Assembly: GCA_902462635.1 (NCBI GenBank)
Contig: CABQCN010000002.1
Coordinates: 1 to 16,546, forward strand
Source of the DNA: an uncultured Oscillospiraceae bacterium
Lineage (GTDB): Bacteria > Bacillota > Clostridia > UBA1212 > UBA1255
DNA: 16,546 nt
Direction of reading: 5' to 3'
Positions 1 through 8,273 of this stretch are shown piece by piece. The translations under genes and the position numbers were made by a program. The notes under the pieces were generated by a model that made no database searches, had not been told where the DNA came from, and saw only the letters and a list, made by a program, of their open reading frames with translations. How positions within the stretch are numbered: the stretch's first letter is position 1; each line of letters begins with the position of its first letter.

Positions 1-1142
1 ACACCGTCGTCCACATCCATGACGGTGAGGTATGTATCGTTTACGCTGCTGGTGAATCCGCTGCTGACCGTCTGGAATCTTTTCCAGAAGTCATTTTCCT
101 GCATATTGTCCAGCCATACGCCGTTGTTGACATTTACCGAGATTTCTTTCCAGCTGTTCTGATCATAAATATAAAGCTCGCTCATGGCGTAGGTGAAGGC
201 CGTATAATAACCGGAATATACGAACAGAGGATTGCCGCTGCTGATACAAGCGAGATAGGCGATATAATTGGCTTCGTCTTCCCTTGCGAATCCCCTCTGG
301 TGCGCCATTTCATGGCAAATCGTACGCGGAAGGCTCATTATGGGCGTCTGTGCATTTACGATTGCTTCCGGTAAAATATAAGGGTATATTCCCGTAATGT
401 GGATATTGGACATCAAGAACGAGCTGATTGAAGGTTTGACGCGCGGGTAATCCTTTTTCAGATAATCATATTCCTCCGGGAGGCTCTGATAGGCTTCCAG
501 CGCGTCGTCCGTCAGCCGGAACAAATTATAATCCGGAAAGTCTTCATTGATCGTTCCGTTTGGATTCAGATCGAGCGCCAGCCGGGCGGCGGACACTTTA
601 GAACCTAATAGAGTGCAAAGCTGCCGGAGCTGCCCGACATCGTTTTCCTCGAGAACGTATCCGGATTTCTCCGCAAAGGTCAGGCTCGTATAATTAATGC
701 CGCCGAACAGGAGGAAGGCGGTCAGAACGACGCAGAGGATGCTTCCTATCCTGAGTCCGAATTGTGCCGCAGGGCGGAATACGGACAGAAGACCGAGCGG
801 ATCTTCTGTCTTTTTTTGTATGAAATATCCGCGGATACTTCGTACGGTATTGACGATCATTTTTATTAACAGAACCAGGATCGCCGCGATACATACATAG
901 AGCATTGCTTCCGCGATCGAAAAGGGGAAATAGCCGATCGCTTTTTTGAGCGGCCATGTGATGTAATAAAACAGCTTGTCCGTGTATATTTCGGAGATTT
1001 TATCTGCCGGTACGACATACCTGCAAAGCAGATAGATTCCTGTGGAGAGAAGCGCCAGTCCGCCGCAGATTGCCGCCGTAACTGCGGCGCGTTTAAATTT
1101 CCTGCGCTCCTTATATTCTATGATGTGATAATCTGTCTCCAT
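1..1142 (-). CDS. DUF3810-type membrane zinc-metallopeptidase-like protein, 3' end outside window
   Basis: The frame is open from ATG 1142 to the window edge (380 codons), so the C-terminus is missing. I see three hydrophobic segments, at about residues 18-42, 72-98 and 129-150, followed by a long extracytoplasmic-looking domain. That domain carries HEMAH at residues 277-281, followed by QRGFAREDEAN; the HEXXH histidines plus a downstream Glu (about 290) would be the zinc ligands. The sequence around them (HEMAHQRGFAREDEAN, then a VNDTYL segment near the edge) matches what I recall of DUF3810, a family of unknown function found in Bacillota and Bacteroidota. The start is supported by a GAGGAT element close to the ATG. 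The gene lies 129 bases beyond ugd with no clear terminator between, so it may be read through or use its own weak promoter. Protease activity is inferred from the motif only; the family assignment is fairly secure. Confidence 0.85.
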   Translation of the reverse strand, partial: METDYHIIEYKERRKFKRAAVTAAICGGLALLSTGIYLLCRYVVPADKISEIYTDKLFYYITWPLKKAIGYFPFSIAEAMLYVCIAAILVLLIKMIVNTVRSIRGYFIQKKTEDPLGLLSVFRPAAQFGLRIGSILCVVLTAFLLFGGINYTSLTFAEKSGYVLEENDVGQLRQLCTLLGSKVSAARLALDLNPNGTINEDFPDYNLFRLTDDALEAYQSLPEEYDYLKKDYPRVKPSISSFLMSNIHITGIYPYILPEAIVNAQTPIMSLPRTICHEMAHQRGFAREDEANYIAYLACISSGNPLFVYSGYYTAFTYAMSELYIYDQNSWKEISVNVNNGVWLDNMQENDFWKRFQTVSSGFTSSVNDTYLTVMDVDDG

Positions 1143-1192
1143 ATCCTCGCGCCTTTCGTTGTTTCGGATTGTTTTATCCTTGGATACTGCAA

Positions 1193-1201
1193 AATATAGC
1201 A
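1193..1201 (-). promoter_or_regulatory. possible extended -10 promoter element for the DUF3810 gene
   Basis: In the 129-base gap between ugd and the DUF3810 gene, the minus strand reads TGCTATATT, which fits an extended -10 (TGnTATAAT). I see no convincing -35 at 16-18 bases upstream. The rest of the gap (1143-1271) holds only a weak GC-rich 5-bp hairpin just after the ugd stop. This is a weak call. Confidence 0.22.
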
Positions 1202-1271
1202 TTAGGATACCATCAAAAGACCGCGAATGCAATGGGAAACGAAGGGAAGGGGAGGCGGCAGCGCGGCGCGC

Positions 1272-2456
1272 TCAGTCCCTGAAATACAAATCTCTCGTGT
1301 AGATTTTATCCGTAACGTCACGGATTTCTTCGGTGCAGCGGTTGGCGAGAATGACATCGCAAATCTGTTTGAATTCATCCAGATCTCTGATTACGCGGCT
1401 GTTGAAGAAGGTTTCTTCCCTCAGCGCCGGCTCGTAAACGACGACTTCGATGCCCTTTGCTTTGATTCGTTTCATGACGCCCTGGATACTGCTCTGACGG
1501 AAATTGTCGCTGCCGGCTTTCATAGTCAGCCGGTATACGCCTACGATGTGCGGCCGGAGCGCAATAATCTGGTCGGCGATAAAGTCTTTTCGCGTACGGT
1601 TTGCCTCCACGATGGCAGTGATGATATTCTGCGGAACGTCGTTATAATTGGCGAGAAGCTGCTTCGTATCCTTTGGCAGACAGTATCCGCCGTATCCGAA
1701 AGAAGGATTGTTGTAATGGCTGCCGATCCGCGGATCGAGTCCTACGCCTTCAATGATGGGTTTCGGATCCAGGCCCCGGACGGCGGCATACGTATCAAGT
1801 TCGTTGAAGAAGCTGACGCGAAGCGCAAGATACGTATTGGCAAACAATTTGACGGCTTCGGCTTCTGTCGGATTCATGAACCTGACCGCAATGTCTTCTT
1901 TGATGGCCCCTTCCCTGAGAAGCTGCGCGAAGGTTTCGGCGGCTTTTCGCAGTCTGGCGTTTTTCACCGGAACGCCGACGATGATCCGGCTCGGATAAAG
2001 GTTGTCGTAGAGCGCTCTGCCTTCCCGCAAAAATTCCGGACTGAACAAGAGATTGTCACAGCAATATTTTGCGCGTACCGATTCCGTAAAACCAACCGGA
2101 ACAGTAGATTTTATGATCATGACGGCATCGGGATTTACGGCGATGACTTGTTCGATGACGCTTTCGACAGACGAGGTATCGAAATAATTCAGTCTTTCGT
2201 CATAGTTGGTCGGCGTGGAAATAATGACGAGATCGGCGTCCCGGTAAGCGCTGTCTCCGTCGATGGTCGCTGTGAGGTCCAGCTGTTTGGATGCCAGATA
2301 TTCCTCTATTTCCTGATCCGCGATAGGGGATTGTCTGCGATTGATCATTTCGACCTTCTCCGGTAGGATATCCACGGCCTTGACGCTGTTGTGCTGCGAT
2401 AACAGAATTGCGATGGAAAGGCCGACATAGCCCGTTCCGGCGACTGCGATGTTCAT
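1272..2456 (-). CDS. ugd: UDP-glucose 6-dehydrogenase
   Basis: It oxidises UDP-glucose to UDP-glucuronate with two NAD+ in the cytoplasm. At 394 aa it matches the short Ugd class of E. coli and Klebsiella (about 388 aa) and resembles it over the whole length. Visible motifs are the Rossmann loop GTGYVG (7-12), STP (80-82), SPEFLREG with catalytic Glu141, Lys203 and Asn207 in KLFANTY, and [12 protein letters not shown] with nucleophile Cys259. The C-terminal domain has the usual [14 protein letters not shown] segment. The start is fixed by AAGGAGGA placed between the upstream epimerase stop and this ATG (14-base gap), so the two are co-transcribed. With the neighbouring 4-epimerase it forms the de novo route UDP-Glc to UDP-GlcA to UDP-GalA. 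No residue looks missing. Confidence 0.97.
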   Translation of the reverse strand: MNIAVAGTGYVGLSIAILLSQHNSVKAVDILPEKVEMINRRQSPIADQEIEEYLASKQLDLTATIDGDSAYRDADLVIISTPTNYDERLNYFDTSSVESVIEQVIAVNPDAVMIIKSTVPVGFTESVRAKYCCDNLLFSPEFLREGRALYDNLYPSRIIVGVPVKNARLRKAAETFAQLLREGAIKEDIAVRFMNPTEAEAVKLFANTYLALRVSFFNELDTYAAVRGLDPKPIIEGVGLDPRIGSHYNNPSFGYGGYCLPKDTKQLLANYNDVPQNIITAIVEANRTRKDFIADQIIALRPHIVGVYRLTMKAGSDNFRQSSIQGVMKRIKAKGIEVVVYEPALREETFFNSRVIRDLDEFKQICDVILANRCTEEIRDVTDKIYTRDLYFRD

Positions 2457-2470
2457 CTCATATCCTCCTT

Positions 2471-3544
2471 TTAGACGCCATAATATTCTTTATACCATTG
2501 TGCAAATTTCCGGAGTCCCGTGCGGAGGCTCGTCGCGGGCCGAAAGCCGAAATCGCGCTCTAGCGCCGTTGTATCGGCATACGTAACCGGCACGTCTCCC
2601 GGCTGCATCGGCACAAGCTTTTTATGCGCCTCAAAATCATAATCCGCCGGAAGCACCTGCGCGCGGATCAGCTCCTGCTGCAAGATGTCCACAAAGTCAA
2701 GCAGATTCTCCGGATGATTGTTTCCGATGTTGTATACGCGGTACGGCGGTACCGGAAGTCCGTCTTCTCCGCTGCGCTTCGAAGGCGCACATTGCAGGAC
2801 GCGGACCACTCCCGCAACGATATCGTCTACATACGTAAAATCGCGTCGGCAGTTTCCGTAGTTAAAAATTTCGATCGTTTCTCCTTTTAAAAGTTTGTTC
2901 GTAAACCCGAAATACGCCATATCCGGCCGCCCCGCCGGACCGTAAACCGTGAAAAAACGCAGGGCCGTGGAAGGAATGTCATAGAGCTTAGAATACGCGT
3001 GCGCCAGCAGCTCGTTCGATTTCTTAGTAGCGGCATAGAGACTGACGGGATTGTCCACCCGGTCCTCCGTGCTGTACGGAATCTTTTGATTGGAGCCGTA
3101 GACGGACGAACTGGAAGCATATACCAGATGTTCTACGGGATAATGGCGGCAGGCCTCGAGAATATTATAAAAACCAATGAGATTCGCTTCGATATACACA
3201 TCGGGATTGGTAATGGAATATCGCACGCCGGCCTGTGCGGCAAGATTGACGACAACGGCCGGCCGCATCTCCCTAAAAATGCGTTCAACCAGTTCTTTCT
3301 CTGCGATGTTTCCTCTGAGAAAAGTCCATTCGGCTGCCGGCCTGCACGCGGCAAGATTTTCGATCCGGCGGAGACGGAATTCCTTGAGCGATACATCATA
3401 GTAATCGTTCAGATTATCCAAGCCGATAATGCGGACATTCTCCACGCGCTCCAGCAATTTCTCCACGAGGTTCGCGCCGATGAAACCGGCGGCGCCGGTG
3501 ACCAGGATCGTTTTGTGATTCAGTTCGATATTTGGCGTCAGCAT
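2471..3544 (-). CDS. NAD-dependent UDP-glucuronate 4-epimerase
   Basis: This is an extended short-chain dehydrogenase/reductase of 357 aa that should interconvert UDP-GlcA and UDP-GalA in the cytoplasm. The NAD-binding GAAGFIG is at 17-23. The [19 protein letters not shown] stretch (43-61) is characteristic of UDP-glucuronate epimerases (CapI/LpsL type) rather than GalE. The SSSSVYG strand (144-150) and YAATK (Tyr170, Lys174) form the active site. The [15 protein letters not shown] segment and the RRDF.YVDD motif follow. Its ATG overlaps the TGA of the upstream nucleotidyltransferase by 7 bases, indicating translational coupling, and an AAGGGGA-like site sits inside the upstream gene. Position directly before ugd supports the UDP-GlcA substrate. 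UDP-Glc/Gal epimerase activity is the main alternative but fits less well. Confidence 0.92.
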   Translation of the reverse strand: MLTPNIELNHKTILVTGAAGFIGANLVEKLLERVENVRIIGLDNLNDYYDVSLKEFRLRRIENLAACRPAAEWTFLRGNIAEKELVERIFREMRPAVVVNLAAQAGVRYSITNPDVYIEANLIGFYNILEACRHYPVEHLVYASSSSVYGSNQKIPYSTEDRVDNPVSLYAATKKSNELLAHAYSKLYDIPSTALRFFTVYGPAGRPDMAYFGFTNKLLKGETIEIFNYGNCRRDFTYVDDIVAGVVRVLQCAPSKRSGEDGLPVPPYRVYNIGNNHPENLLDFVDILQQELIRAQVLPADYDFEAHKKLVPMQPGDVPVTYADTTALERDFGFRPATSLRTGLRKFAQWYKEYYGV

Positions 3545-4278
3545 CTTATAATCCCCTTATATTTATTTTGTATTTGTTCATAGCTTTCCAGGCTTCCGAT
3601 ATCATACCGTCTGCCGGGCATCTCCATGGCGTGCACCTTTGTCTGTCTGCACAGCCATGCAATATAGCTGCCGGGCGCATCGGTGCCGCAGCCGGCCTCG
3701 ATTCCCTGCCGGACGCGTGTTACGTCTTCGCGGATATAATAATAAAACGGAGGGCAGCACCACTGTGACGCCGGCGCGGGTGATTTCTCGGTCATTTCTA
3801 AAACCAGATCGTTTTCGTCCACCGTCAGCACGCCGCAGTTCCGCAGTTTCGTCTTGGAAGGTTCATAATAGCGCATGACGCAGGAAGTCTGTTTTTCCTT
3901 GGCGTATGCGATAAATTTCGCCAGGCTGAAATCCAATAAATTGTCGCCGGCAAGGACGAGCAGATCTTCGTCGATCCGGAGGCTGCCGATGGCAAACTGA
4001 ATGTCTTTAACTGCGCCGAGTCTGTTCTCGTTTGTTTCCGTGCCATCGTCCAGGACGGTGATCCGGTACGGTTTTGCGTTTGCCCAGACTGTAAAATCCC
4101 GTAAAAATTTACGGTTGGAGACCACCGCAAATTCGCTGATTGTACCGGACGCGCCGGCATCCTCCAATAACCAGTCGAGAATGGCTTTTCCGCCGACTTC
4201 AAGCAGCGGTTTGGGATGATTCTCCGTCAATGGATAGAGGCGTGTTGCATAGCCTGCCGCAAGAATGACACATTTCAT
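3538..4278 (-). CDS. sugar-1-phosphate nucleotidyltransferase (NTP_transferase family)
   Basis: A 246-aa nucleotidyltransferase of the RmlA/GlmU-like fold that would join a sugar-1-phosphate to an NTP. The N-terminal signature LAAGYATRLYPLTENHPKP (6-24) holds the pyrophosphorylase G-x-x-T-R-L...K elements, and LAGDN (109-113) holds a metal-binding Asp112. It lacks the C-terminal extension of full RmlA enzymes and is clearly distinct from the rfbA gene in this window. It sits 13 bases after the sugar kinase stop, with GGAGCA before the ATG, and overlaps the epimerase start. The kinase upstream is expected to yield a sugar-1-phosphate, so this protein is the natural next step. By context the product could be UDP-GalA or a related NDP-sugar. 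Substrate and nucleotide are inference; sequence alone does not settle them. Confidence 0.88.
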   Translation of the reverse strand: MKCVILAAGYATRLYPLTENHPKPLLEVGGKAILDWLLEDAGASGTISEFAVVSNRKFLRDFTVWANAKPYRITVLDDGTETNENRLGAVKDIQFAIGSLRIDEDLLVLAGDNLLDFSLAKFIAYAKEKQTSCVMRYYEPSKTKLRNCGVLTVDENDLVLEMTEKSPAPASQWCCPPFYYYIREDVTRVRQGIEAGCGTDAPGSYIAWLCRQTKVHAMEMPGRRYDIGSLESYEQIQNKYKGIIRC

Positions 4279-4291
4279 AGTACTGCTCCGT

Positions 4292-5704
4292 TCATCTTAG
4301 TTTTACCCCATCCGCGCTGCGGCAGAGATGCGCGCTGTATTTATCTTTCAACGCAGGAAATGCATGCAGGTATTCTCTTTGGATTTTTTCCAGAATCCGT
4401 TCCTCCTCGTTCGGATCGATCAAAGCCATGCAGCAGCCTTTGAATCCCGCGCCCGAAAACCGTCCTCCGTAAATGCCGTCGGTACTTTTCATAATTTCGT
4501 ATAGTTTTATCAATTCCGGCGACCCTGTTTCCCAATTTTCAATACTGCTTTTGCCGCTGGCAAAGCATAACCTGCCGAATTCGTCGAGATCGCCTTTTCT
4601 CCACGCTTCGGCGCCTGCTTCCACGCGTTGAAGTTCGGTATACCAGTGTGCCGCTCTTTTTCTCCAGTTTTCCGGCAGACGATCCTGATATTGCAGAAAT
4701 ACCTCGTAGGGGACGTCCCTTAAATTTGTTTGGTCAAATTTACCGTATTCCAAACCGGAAAAAGCTTTTAACGCATATGCGGCGCTTCGGCATTCATCTA
4801 CGCGCATATTGAACTTGCTTCCGGCCAAAGAACGCTCGAGTCCGCTGAAAAAGATTGCAAATTCATAAGGCTTCATCGCCGGATTCGTCGGGATCAGCGC
4901 AAAGGAATCGTCTTTCATATCCATATAAAGCAAGTGGTCTTTTTTACAGTATACCTCGCAGGATTGGTCGAGTTTGCCGCAGGAGACGCCGACATAGCGG
5001 TTTTCTGCCTCTTTGGATATTTCGATCAGCTCCGCCGGCGTCAAGACGATTCTGTTCATCGTGCAAAGTGCGGACAGGAACGTGATGATTACAGCGGCGG
5101 AGGAACTCAGGCCGCCGATGGGCAGTTCGCCGTCTATGATCGCGCAAAGCCCGGTGCGGAGGGGATAGCGGCTGTTCAGCGCGATGGTCGCGCCCCGCAG
5201 GTGATCTGCCCAGTCGTTTTGTTTGCGCTCCGGCGTTGCGCTTACGTGCCACTGCGCCCTTTTGGGAAATTGCAGAGATGCGATTTCGATAACGCCGTTT
5301 TGTTTTGGCCCATATGCGATATGGATTCCCTTATCAATAGCAAAACCCGTGATTTTCCCAAGCTGATGGTCGGAATGCGCGCCGAGCGGACAGATGCGGT
5401 ACGGCGTGAACGCCGTAGATAGGGGGGATTTTTGATAGGTTTGCTCGAACTTACGGATCGCATTTATATTGGCCCCGGTTTCCGTATAATGTGTCGTTGT
5501 TTGACGCACGGCCGGGGGCGTCTGTTCTGCCGCGGAAAATGCTTTTGTCCTGCCGTCCAGGGGTTTGCGCGTATCGTCCGGAATCAGCCACGGCTTTCCC
5601 GCTTTCTTTGCGCCGGGGATCCTGCCGGCACGGCACAAAGCGGTGATCCGTCTTTCCGGGATCTTCCAAATCGTTGATGCTTGACGGACATCCATATACT
5701 CCAT
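4292..5704 (-). CDS. GHMP sugar kinase (galacturonokinase-like) with N-terminal HTH domain
   Basis: A 470-aa fusion. Residues 1-52 form a MerR/excisionase-like helix-turn-helix with a wing (WKIPERRITALCRAGRIPGA, then PWLIPDD), followed by a low-complexity linker (about 53-95). Residues 96-470 are a galactokinase-superfamily kinase: substrate motif PYRICPLGAHSDH (101-113), phosphate loop GGLSSSAA (197-204), catalytic-base Asp246 in GKLDQS, and motif 3 FSGAGFKGCC (416-425). Classical galactokinases read GRVNLIGEHTDY in the first motif. The PYRICPLGAH.DHQ form, FNMRVDEC and ASGKSSIEN instead match what I recall of Arabidopsis galacturonokinase. The likely reaction is therefore ATP-dependent C1 phosphorylation of a hexuronic acid, probably D-GalA; galactose is the alternative. 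The start has GAGAGG upstream and is the first gene after a strong promoter. The HTH suggests a regulatory as well as catalytic role, which is unproven. Confidence 0.85.
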   Translation of the reverse strand: MEYMDVRQASTIWKIPERRITALCRAGRIPGAKKAGKPWLIPDDTRKPLDGRTKAFSAAEQTPPAVRQTTTHYTETGANINAIRKFEQTYQKSPLSTAFTPYRICPLGAHSDHQLGKITGFAIDKGIHIAYGPKQNGVIEIASLQFPKRAQWHVSATPERKQNDWADHLRGATIALNSRYPLRTGLCAIIDGELPIGGLSSSAAVIITFLSALCTMNRIVLTPAELIEISKEAENRYVGVSCGKLDQSCEVYCKKDHLLYMDMKDDSFALIPTNPAMKPYEFAIFFSGLERSLAGSKFNMRVDECRSAAYALKAFSGLEYGKFDQTNLRDVPYEVFLQYQDRLPENWRKRAAHWYTELQRVEAGAEAWRKGDLDEFGRLCFASGKSSIENWETGSPELIKLYEIMKSTDGIYGGRFSGAGFKGCCMALIDPNEEERILEKIQREYLHAFPALKDKYSAHLCRSADGVKLR

Positions 5705-5741
5705 AAGTGATTTCCTCTCCCGAATGCATTTATGTCAATGA

Positions 5742-5769
5742 ATAATATCACAAAAAAAAGAAATGTCAA
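5742..5769 (-). promoter_or_regulatory. sigma-A type promoter of the sugar kinase-nucleotidyltransferase-epimerase-ugd operon
   Basis: On the minus strand a perfect TTGACA (5769-5764) is followed after 16 bases by TATTAT (5747-5742). This gives a short leader of about 30 bases to the ATG at 5704. The -35 hexamer lies inside the proximal arm of a 20-bp inverted repeat, so a protein bound there would block RNA polymerase. It is the best promoter match I found in the window. Confidence 0.7.
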
Positions 5770-5815
5770 GATATAATTTGACTTTTGACCATCGCAAATC
5801 ATATCTTGACATTTC
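5752..5815 (-). terminator. 20-bp inverted repeat followed by T8: terminator of the capEFG operon and/or operator
   Basis: Arms at 5760-5779 and 5796-5815 are reverse complements with one mismatch (15 bp perfect from the outer end), around a 16-base loop. On the minus strand the second arm runs straight into eight Ts (5759-5752), the geometry of an intrinsic terminator for the wecB-type gene that ends at 5865. The stem is AT-rich for a terminator, and its proximal arm contains the -35 of the next operon, so it may equally be an operator. The two roles are compatible. Confidence 0.6.
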
Positions 5816-5864
5816 GCCATTCCTATAACGCAGCGCGATTAATGAATCTTTCAATACCCTGTTC

Positions 5865-7049
5865 TTAGAATTTTCTCCATACCATTTTATCGACGACGCC
5901 GGTGCAGGACTGAATGATTTTCACCACTTTAACGGAAACGTTTTCCTCAGTGTAATCCGGAACGGGTATCCCGGTATCTCCGTTCCTGTTCATCGCAACC
6001 GCTGTATCCACAGCCTGCAAAAGGCTGTTTTCCTCGATGCCGGCAAGAAGGAAGCAGGCTTTCTCCAGCGCTTCCGGGCGCTCTGTGCTTGTCCGGATAC
6101 AGACGGCCGGAAACGGCCGGCCGATTGAGGTGAAAAACGAGCTTTCTTCCGGCAGCGTTCCGGAATCGGAAACCACGGCGAATGCGTTCATCTGAAGCCG
6201 GTTATAGTCGTGAAAACCGAGCGGTTCCTGCCGGATGACACGACTGTCGAGCTTGAACCCGCTCGCTTCCAGACGATTTTTGCTGCGCGGATGACAGGAG
6301 TACAGAATCGGCAGATCGTATTTTTCTGCCATTTTATTGATCGCATTGAACAGTGACAGGAAATTCTTCTCCGTATCGATATTTTCTTCCCGGTGCGCGG
6401 AAAGCAAGATATATTTCTGCGGTTTTAGCCCGAGTTTATTTAAAATATCCGATGCTTCGATATTCTTCAGATTTTCATGCAGAACTTCTGCCATTGGCGA
6501 CCCCGTCACATACGTGCGTTCTTTCGGCAGTCCGCATTCGGCGAGATACCTTCTCGCATGTTCGGAATATGCCATGTTGACGTCGGAAATAATATCCACG
6601 ATGCGCCGATTGGTCTCCTCAGGAAGGCATTCATCTTTACAGCGATTTCCTGCTTCCATGTGAAAAATTGGGATATGCAGGCGCTTAGCGGCAATTGCTG
6701 ACAAACAAGAGTTGGTATCGCCAAGGATCAGCAATGCCTCTGGCCTGATCTGGCGCATCAATTTGTAAGAGCAATTGATAATGTTTCCGACCGTCGCGCC
6801 GAGATCGTCTCCTACGGCATTCATATAGACCTCTGGTTCATCCACTTTTAAGTCGTGAAAGAATATGCCGTTAAGGTTGTAATCATAGTTCTGTCCCGTA
6901 TGCGCGAGAATACAATCGAAATACCTGCGGCATTTTTTAATCACGGCGGCCAATCGGATAATTTCCGGACGCGTGCCGACGATGATCAGGAGCTTCAGTT
7001 TGCCGTTGCCTTGAAATTTTATATCGGAATAATCGAGTTTGATACTCAT
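5865..7049 (-). CDS. capG: UDP-N-acetylglucosamine 2-epimerase family, CapG/FnlC/WbjD type (UDP-FucNAc forming)
   Basis: A 394-aa non-hydrolysing 2-epimerase of the WecB fold. Motifs are VGTRPEIIRL (24-33), TGQNYDY (51-57), GDTNS (110-114), HMEAGNRCKDE with LPEETNRR (130-149), SAHREEN (217-223) and SDSGTLPEESSFF in the UDP-binding C-terminal half. The TGQNYDYNLNGIFFHDL stretch and the ETNRR spacing resemble CapG/FnlC/WbjD, which inverts C2 of UDP-N-acetyl-L-pneumosamine to give UDP-N-acetyl-L-fucosamine, more than plain WecB. The ATG overlaps the capF stop as ATGA, with GGAGGA just upstream, so the two are translationally coupled. The roughly 18-residue N-terminal lead before the first strand has no obvious function. 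Context directly after capE and capF makes the FucNAc role likely; UDP-ManNAc formation is the fallback. Confidence 0.92.
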   Translation of the reverse strand: MSIKLDYSDIKFQGNGKLKLLIIVGTRPEIIRLAAVIKKCRRYFDCILAHTGQNYDYNLNGIFFHDLKVDEPEVYMNAVGDDLGATVGNIINCSYKLMRQIRPEALLILGDTNSCLSAIAAKRLHIPIFHMEAGNRCKDECLPEETNRRIVDIISDVNMAYSEHARRYLAECGLPKERTYVTGSPMAEVLHENLKNIEASDILNKLGLKPQKYILLSAHREENIDTEKNFLSLFNAINKMAEKYDLPILYSCHPRSKNRLEASGFKLDSRVIRQEPLGFHDYNRLQMNAFAVVSDSGTLPEESSFFTSIGRPFPAVCIRTSTERPEALEKACFLLAGIEENSLLQAVDTAVAMNRNGDTGIPVPDYTEENVSVKVVKIIQSCTGVVDKMVWRKF

Positions 7050-8257
7050 TTCTGATCCTCCACTGGTTCCCAGAATGTGTCTGGGGTCTCCGGGTCAAAA
7101 CATTCGTTTGCCCACATAATCGTTACAAGATCTTCTTTATCGCTGAGATTGATAATATTATGCGTATAACCGGGCAGCATATGGACCGCTTCGATTTTAT
7201 CTCCGCTGACTTCAAAACTCAAAATCTCCTCCGTTCCGATTTTTCGCTCTTGAATGAGGCCGTGTCCGGATACGACGATAAAAAATTCCCATTTTGTATT
7301 GTGCCAGTGCTCTCCCTTTTTTACACCGGGTTTTGAGATATTCACAGAAATTTGTCCGCATTTTTCCGTACGGAACAACTCCGTAAAACTGCCGCGCCAA
7401 TCGGCATTCCCTTTTAACGCGTAAGATATTTTTTCTTTTGGCAGATAGGAGAGGTATGTCGAATACAGTTTTTTTGCAAAGCTATCGCGCGGGATCTCGG
7501 GAAGAATTAATGTTTGCGGCTGTTCCTGGAATTTTCGCAGCAGGCTCACGATTTCACCGAGCGTGACACGGTAGGTTCCGGGAACAAAGCAAAATTTCCC
7601 GTTTGCGGCCGGAAGCGGTTCGGTTCCGCTGAATTCGCAACGATGTTCTTTCCCCGCAAGCGCAGCTATCATTTCCTCGACGAGATCGTCGATATAGAGC
7701 AATTCCAGTTCCGTATTCGGATCGTTTACCTGTATGGGCAGATCCTTCGCAATATTGTTGCAAAAGGTTGCTACCGCAGAGTTGTAGTTCGGCCTGCACC
7801 ACTTGCCAAACAAATTGGGAAAACGGTAAACAAGGACTTTTGTACCCGTTTCCTGCGCATAATCGAAGAACAGCTCCTCACCGGCCTTTTTCGATTTACC
7901 GTATTCGCTGTTTGCATACCGGCCGATGCCCGCGGCCTGTATAGAAGAAGCGAGCATCAACGGGCAATGATGATTCTGCCTCTTTAAGGTATCTAAAAGC
8001 GTGTTCGCGAACCCGAAATTTCCTTGCATGAATTCTTCCTGATTCTGCGGACGGTTGACGCCGGCAAGATGAAACACAAAATCTGCAGCGCCACAATATT
8101 TCTCAAGCTCTTCCGGCGCGGACGCAATATCATAACAATATATTTCCCCGATTGCCAGTTCCGGATGCGTTTTGTCTTTGCCGCATTTGATGTTTTGCAG
8201 CGCGGCGGTCAGGTTTTTGCCCACGAAACCGCCGGCTCCTGTAATTAGTACGTTCAT
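7046..8257 (-). CDS. capF: CapF-type bifunctional reductase with C-terminal cupin (UDP-FucNAc pathway)
   Basis: A 403-aa two-domain enzyme. Residues 1-about 290 are a short-chain reductase: ITGAGGFVGKN (5-15), a SSIQAAG strand (104-110) and YGKSK (Tyr119, Lys123). Residues about 295-403 are a cupin: KKGEHWHNTKWEFF carries His317, His319 and Glu324, and GYTHNI carries His366, the expected zinc set. This architecture is characteristic of CapF/FnlB/WbjC, which converts the CapE 4-keto product: the cupin acts as a C3 epimerase and the reductase reduces C4 with NADPH to give UDP-N-acetyl-L-pneumosamine. It starts 16 bases after capE with an AGGAG site and ends overlapping capG by 4 bases. All key residues appear intact. 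Confidence 0.95.
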   Translation of the reverse strand: MNVLITGAGGFVGKNLTAALQNIKCGKDKTHPELAIGEIYCYDIASAPEELEKYCGAADFVFHLAGVNRPQNQEEFMQGNFGFANTLLDTLKRQNHHCPLMLASSIQAAGIGRYANSEYGKSKKAGEELFFDYAQETGTKVLVYRFPNLFGKWCRPNYNSAVATFCNNIAKDLPIQVNDPNTELELLYIDDLVEEMIAALAGKEHRCEFSGTEPLPAANGKFCFVPGTYRVTLGEIVSLLRKFQEQPQTLILPEIPRDSFAKKLYSTYLSYLPKEKISYALKGNADWRGSFTELFRTEKCGQISVNISKPGVKKGEHWHNTKWEFFIVVSGHGLIQERKIGTEEILSFEVSGDKIEAVHMLPGYTHNIINLSDKEDLVTIMWANECFDPETPDTFWEPVEDQK

Positions 8258-8273
8258 GATACACTCCTATTTT

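Noticed and set aside
1259..1271. GC-rich palindrome just after the ugd stop as a terminator
   Set aside because: The stem is only 5 bp with a 3-base loop and no T-run follows on the minus strand.
1227..2366. 379-aa open frame on the plus strand opposite ugd
   Set aside because: It is antisense to a full-length, motif-complete ugd, and its protein has no recognisable domain; long antisense frames follow from GC-rich codon bias.
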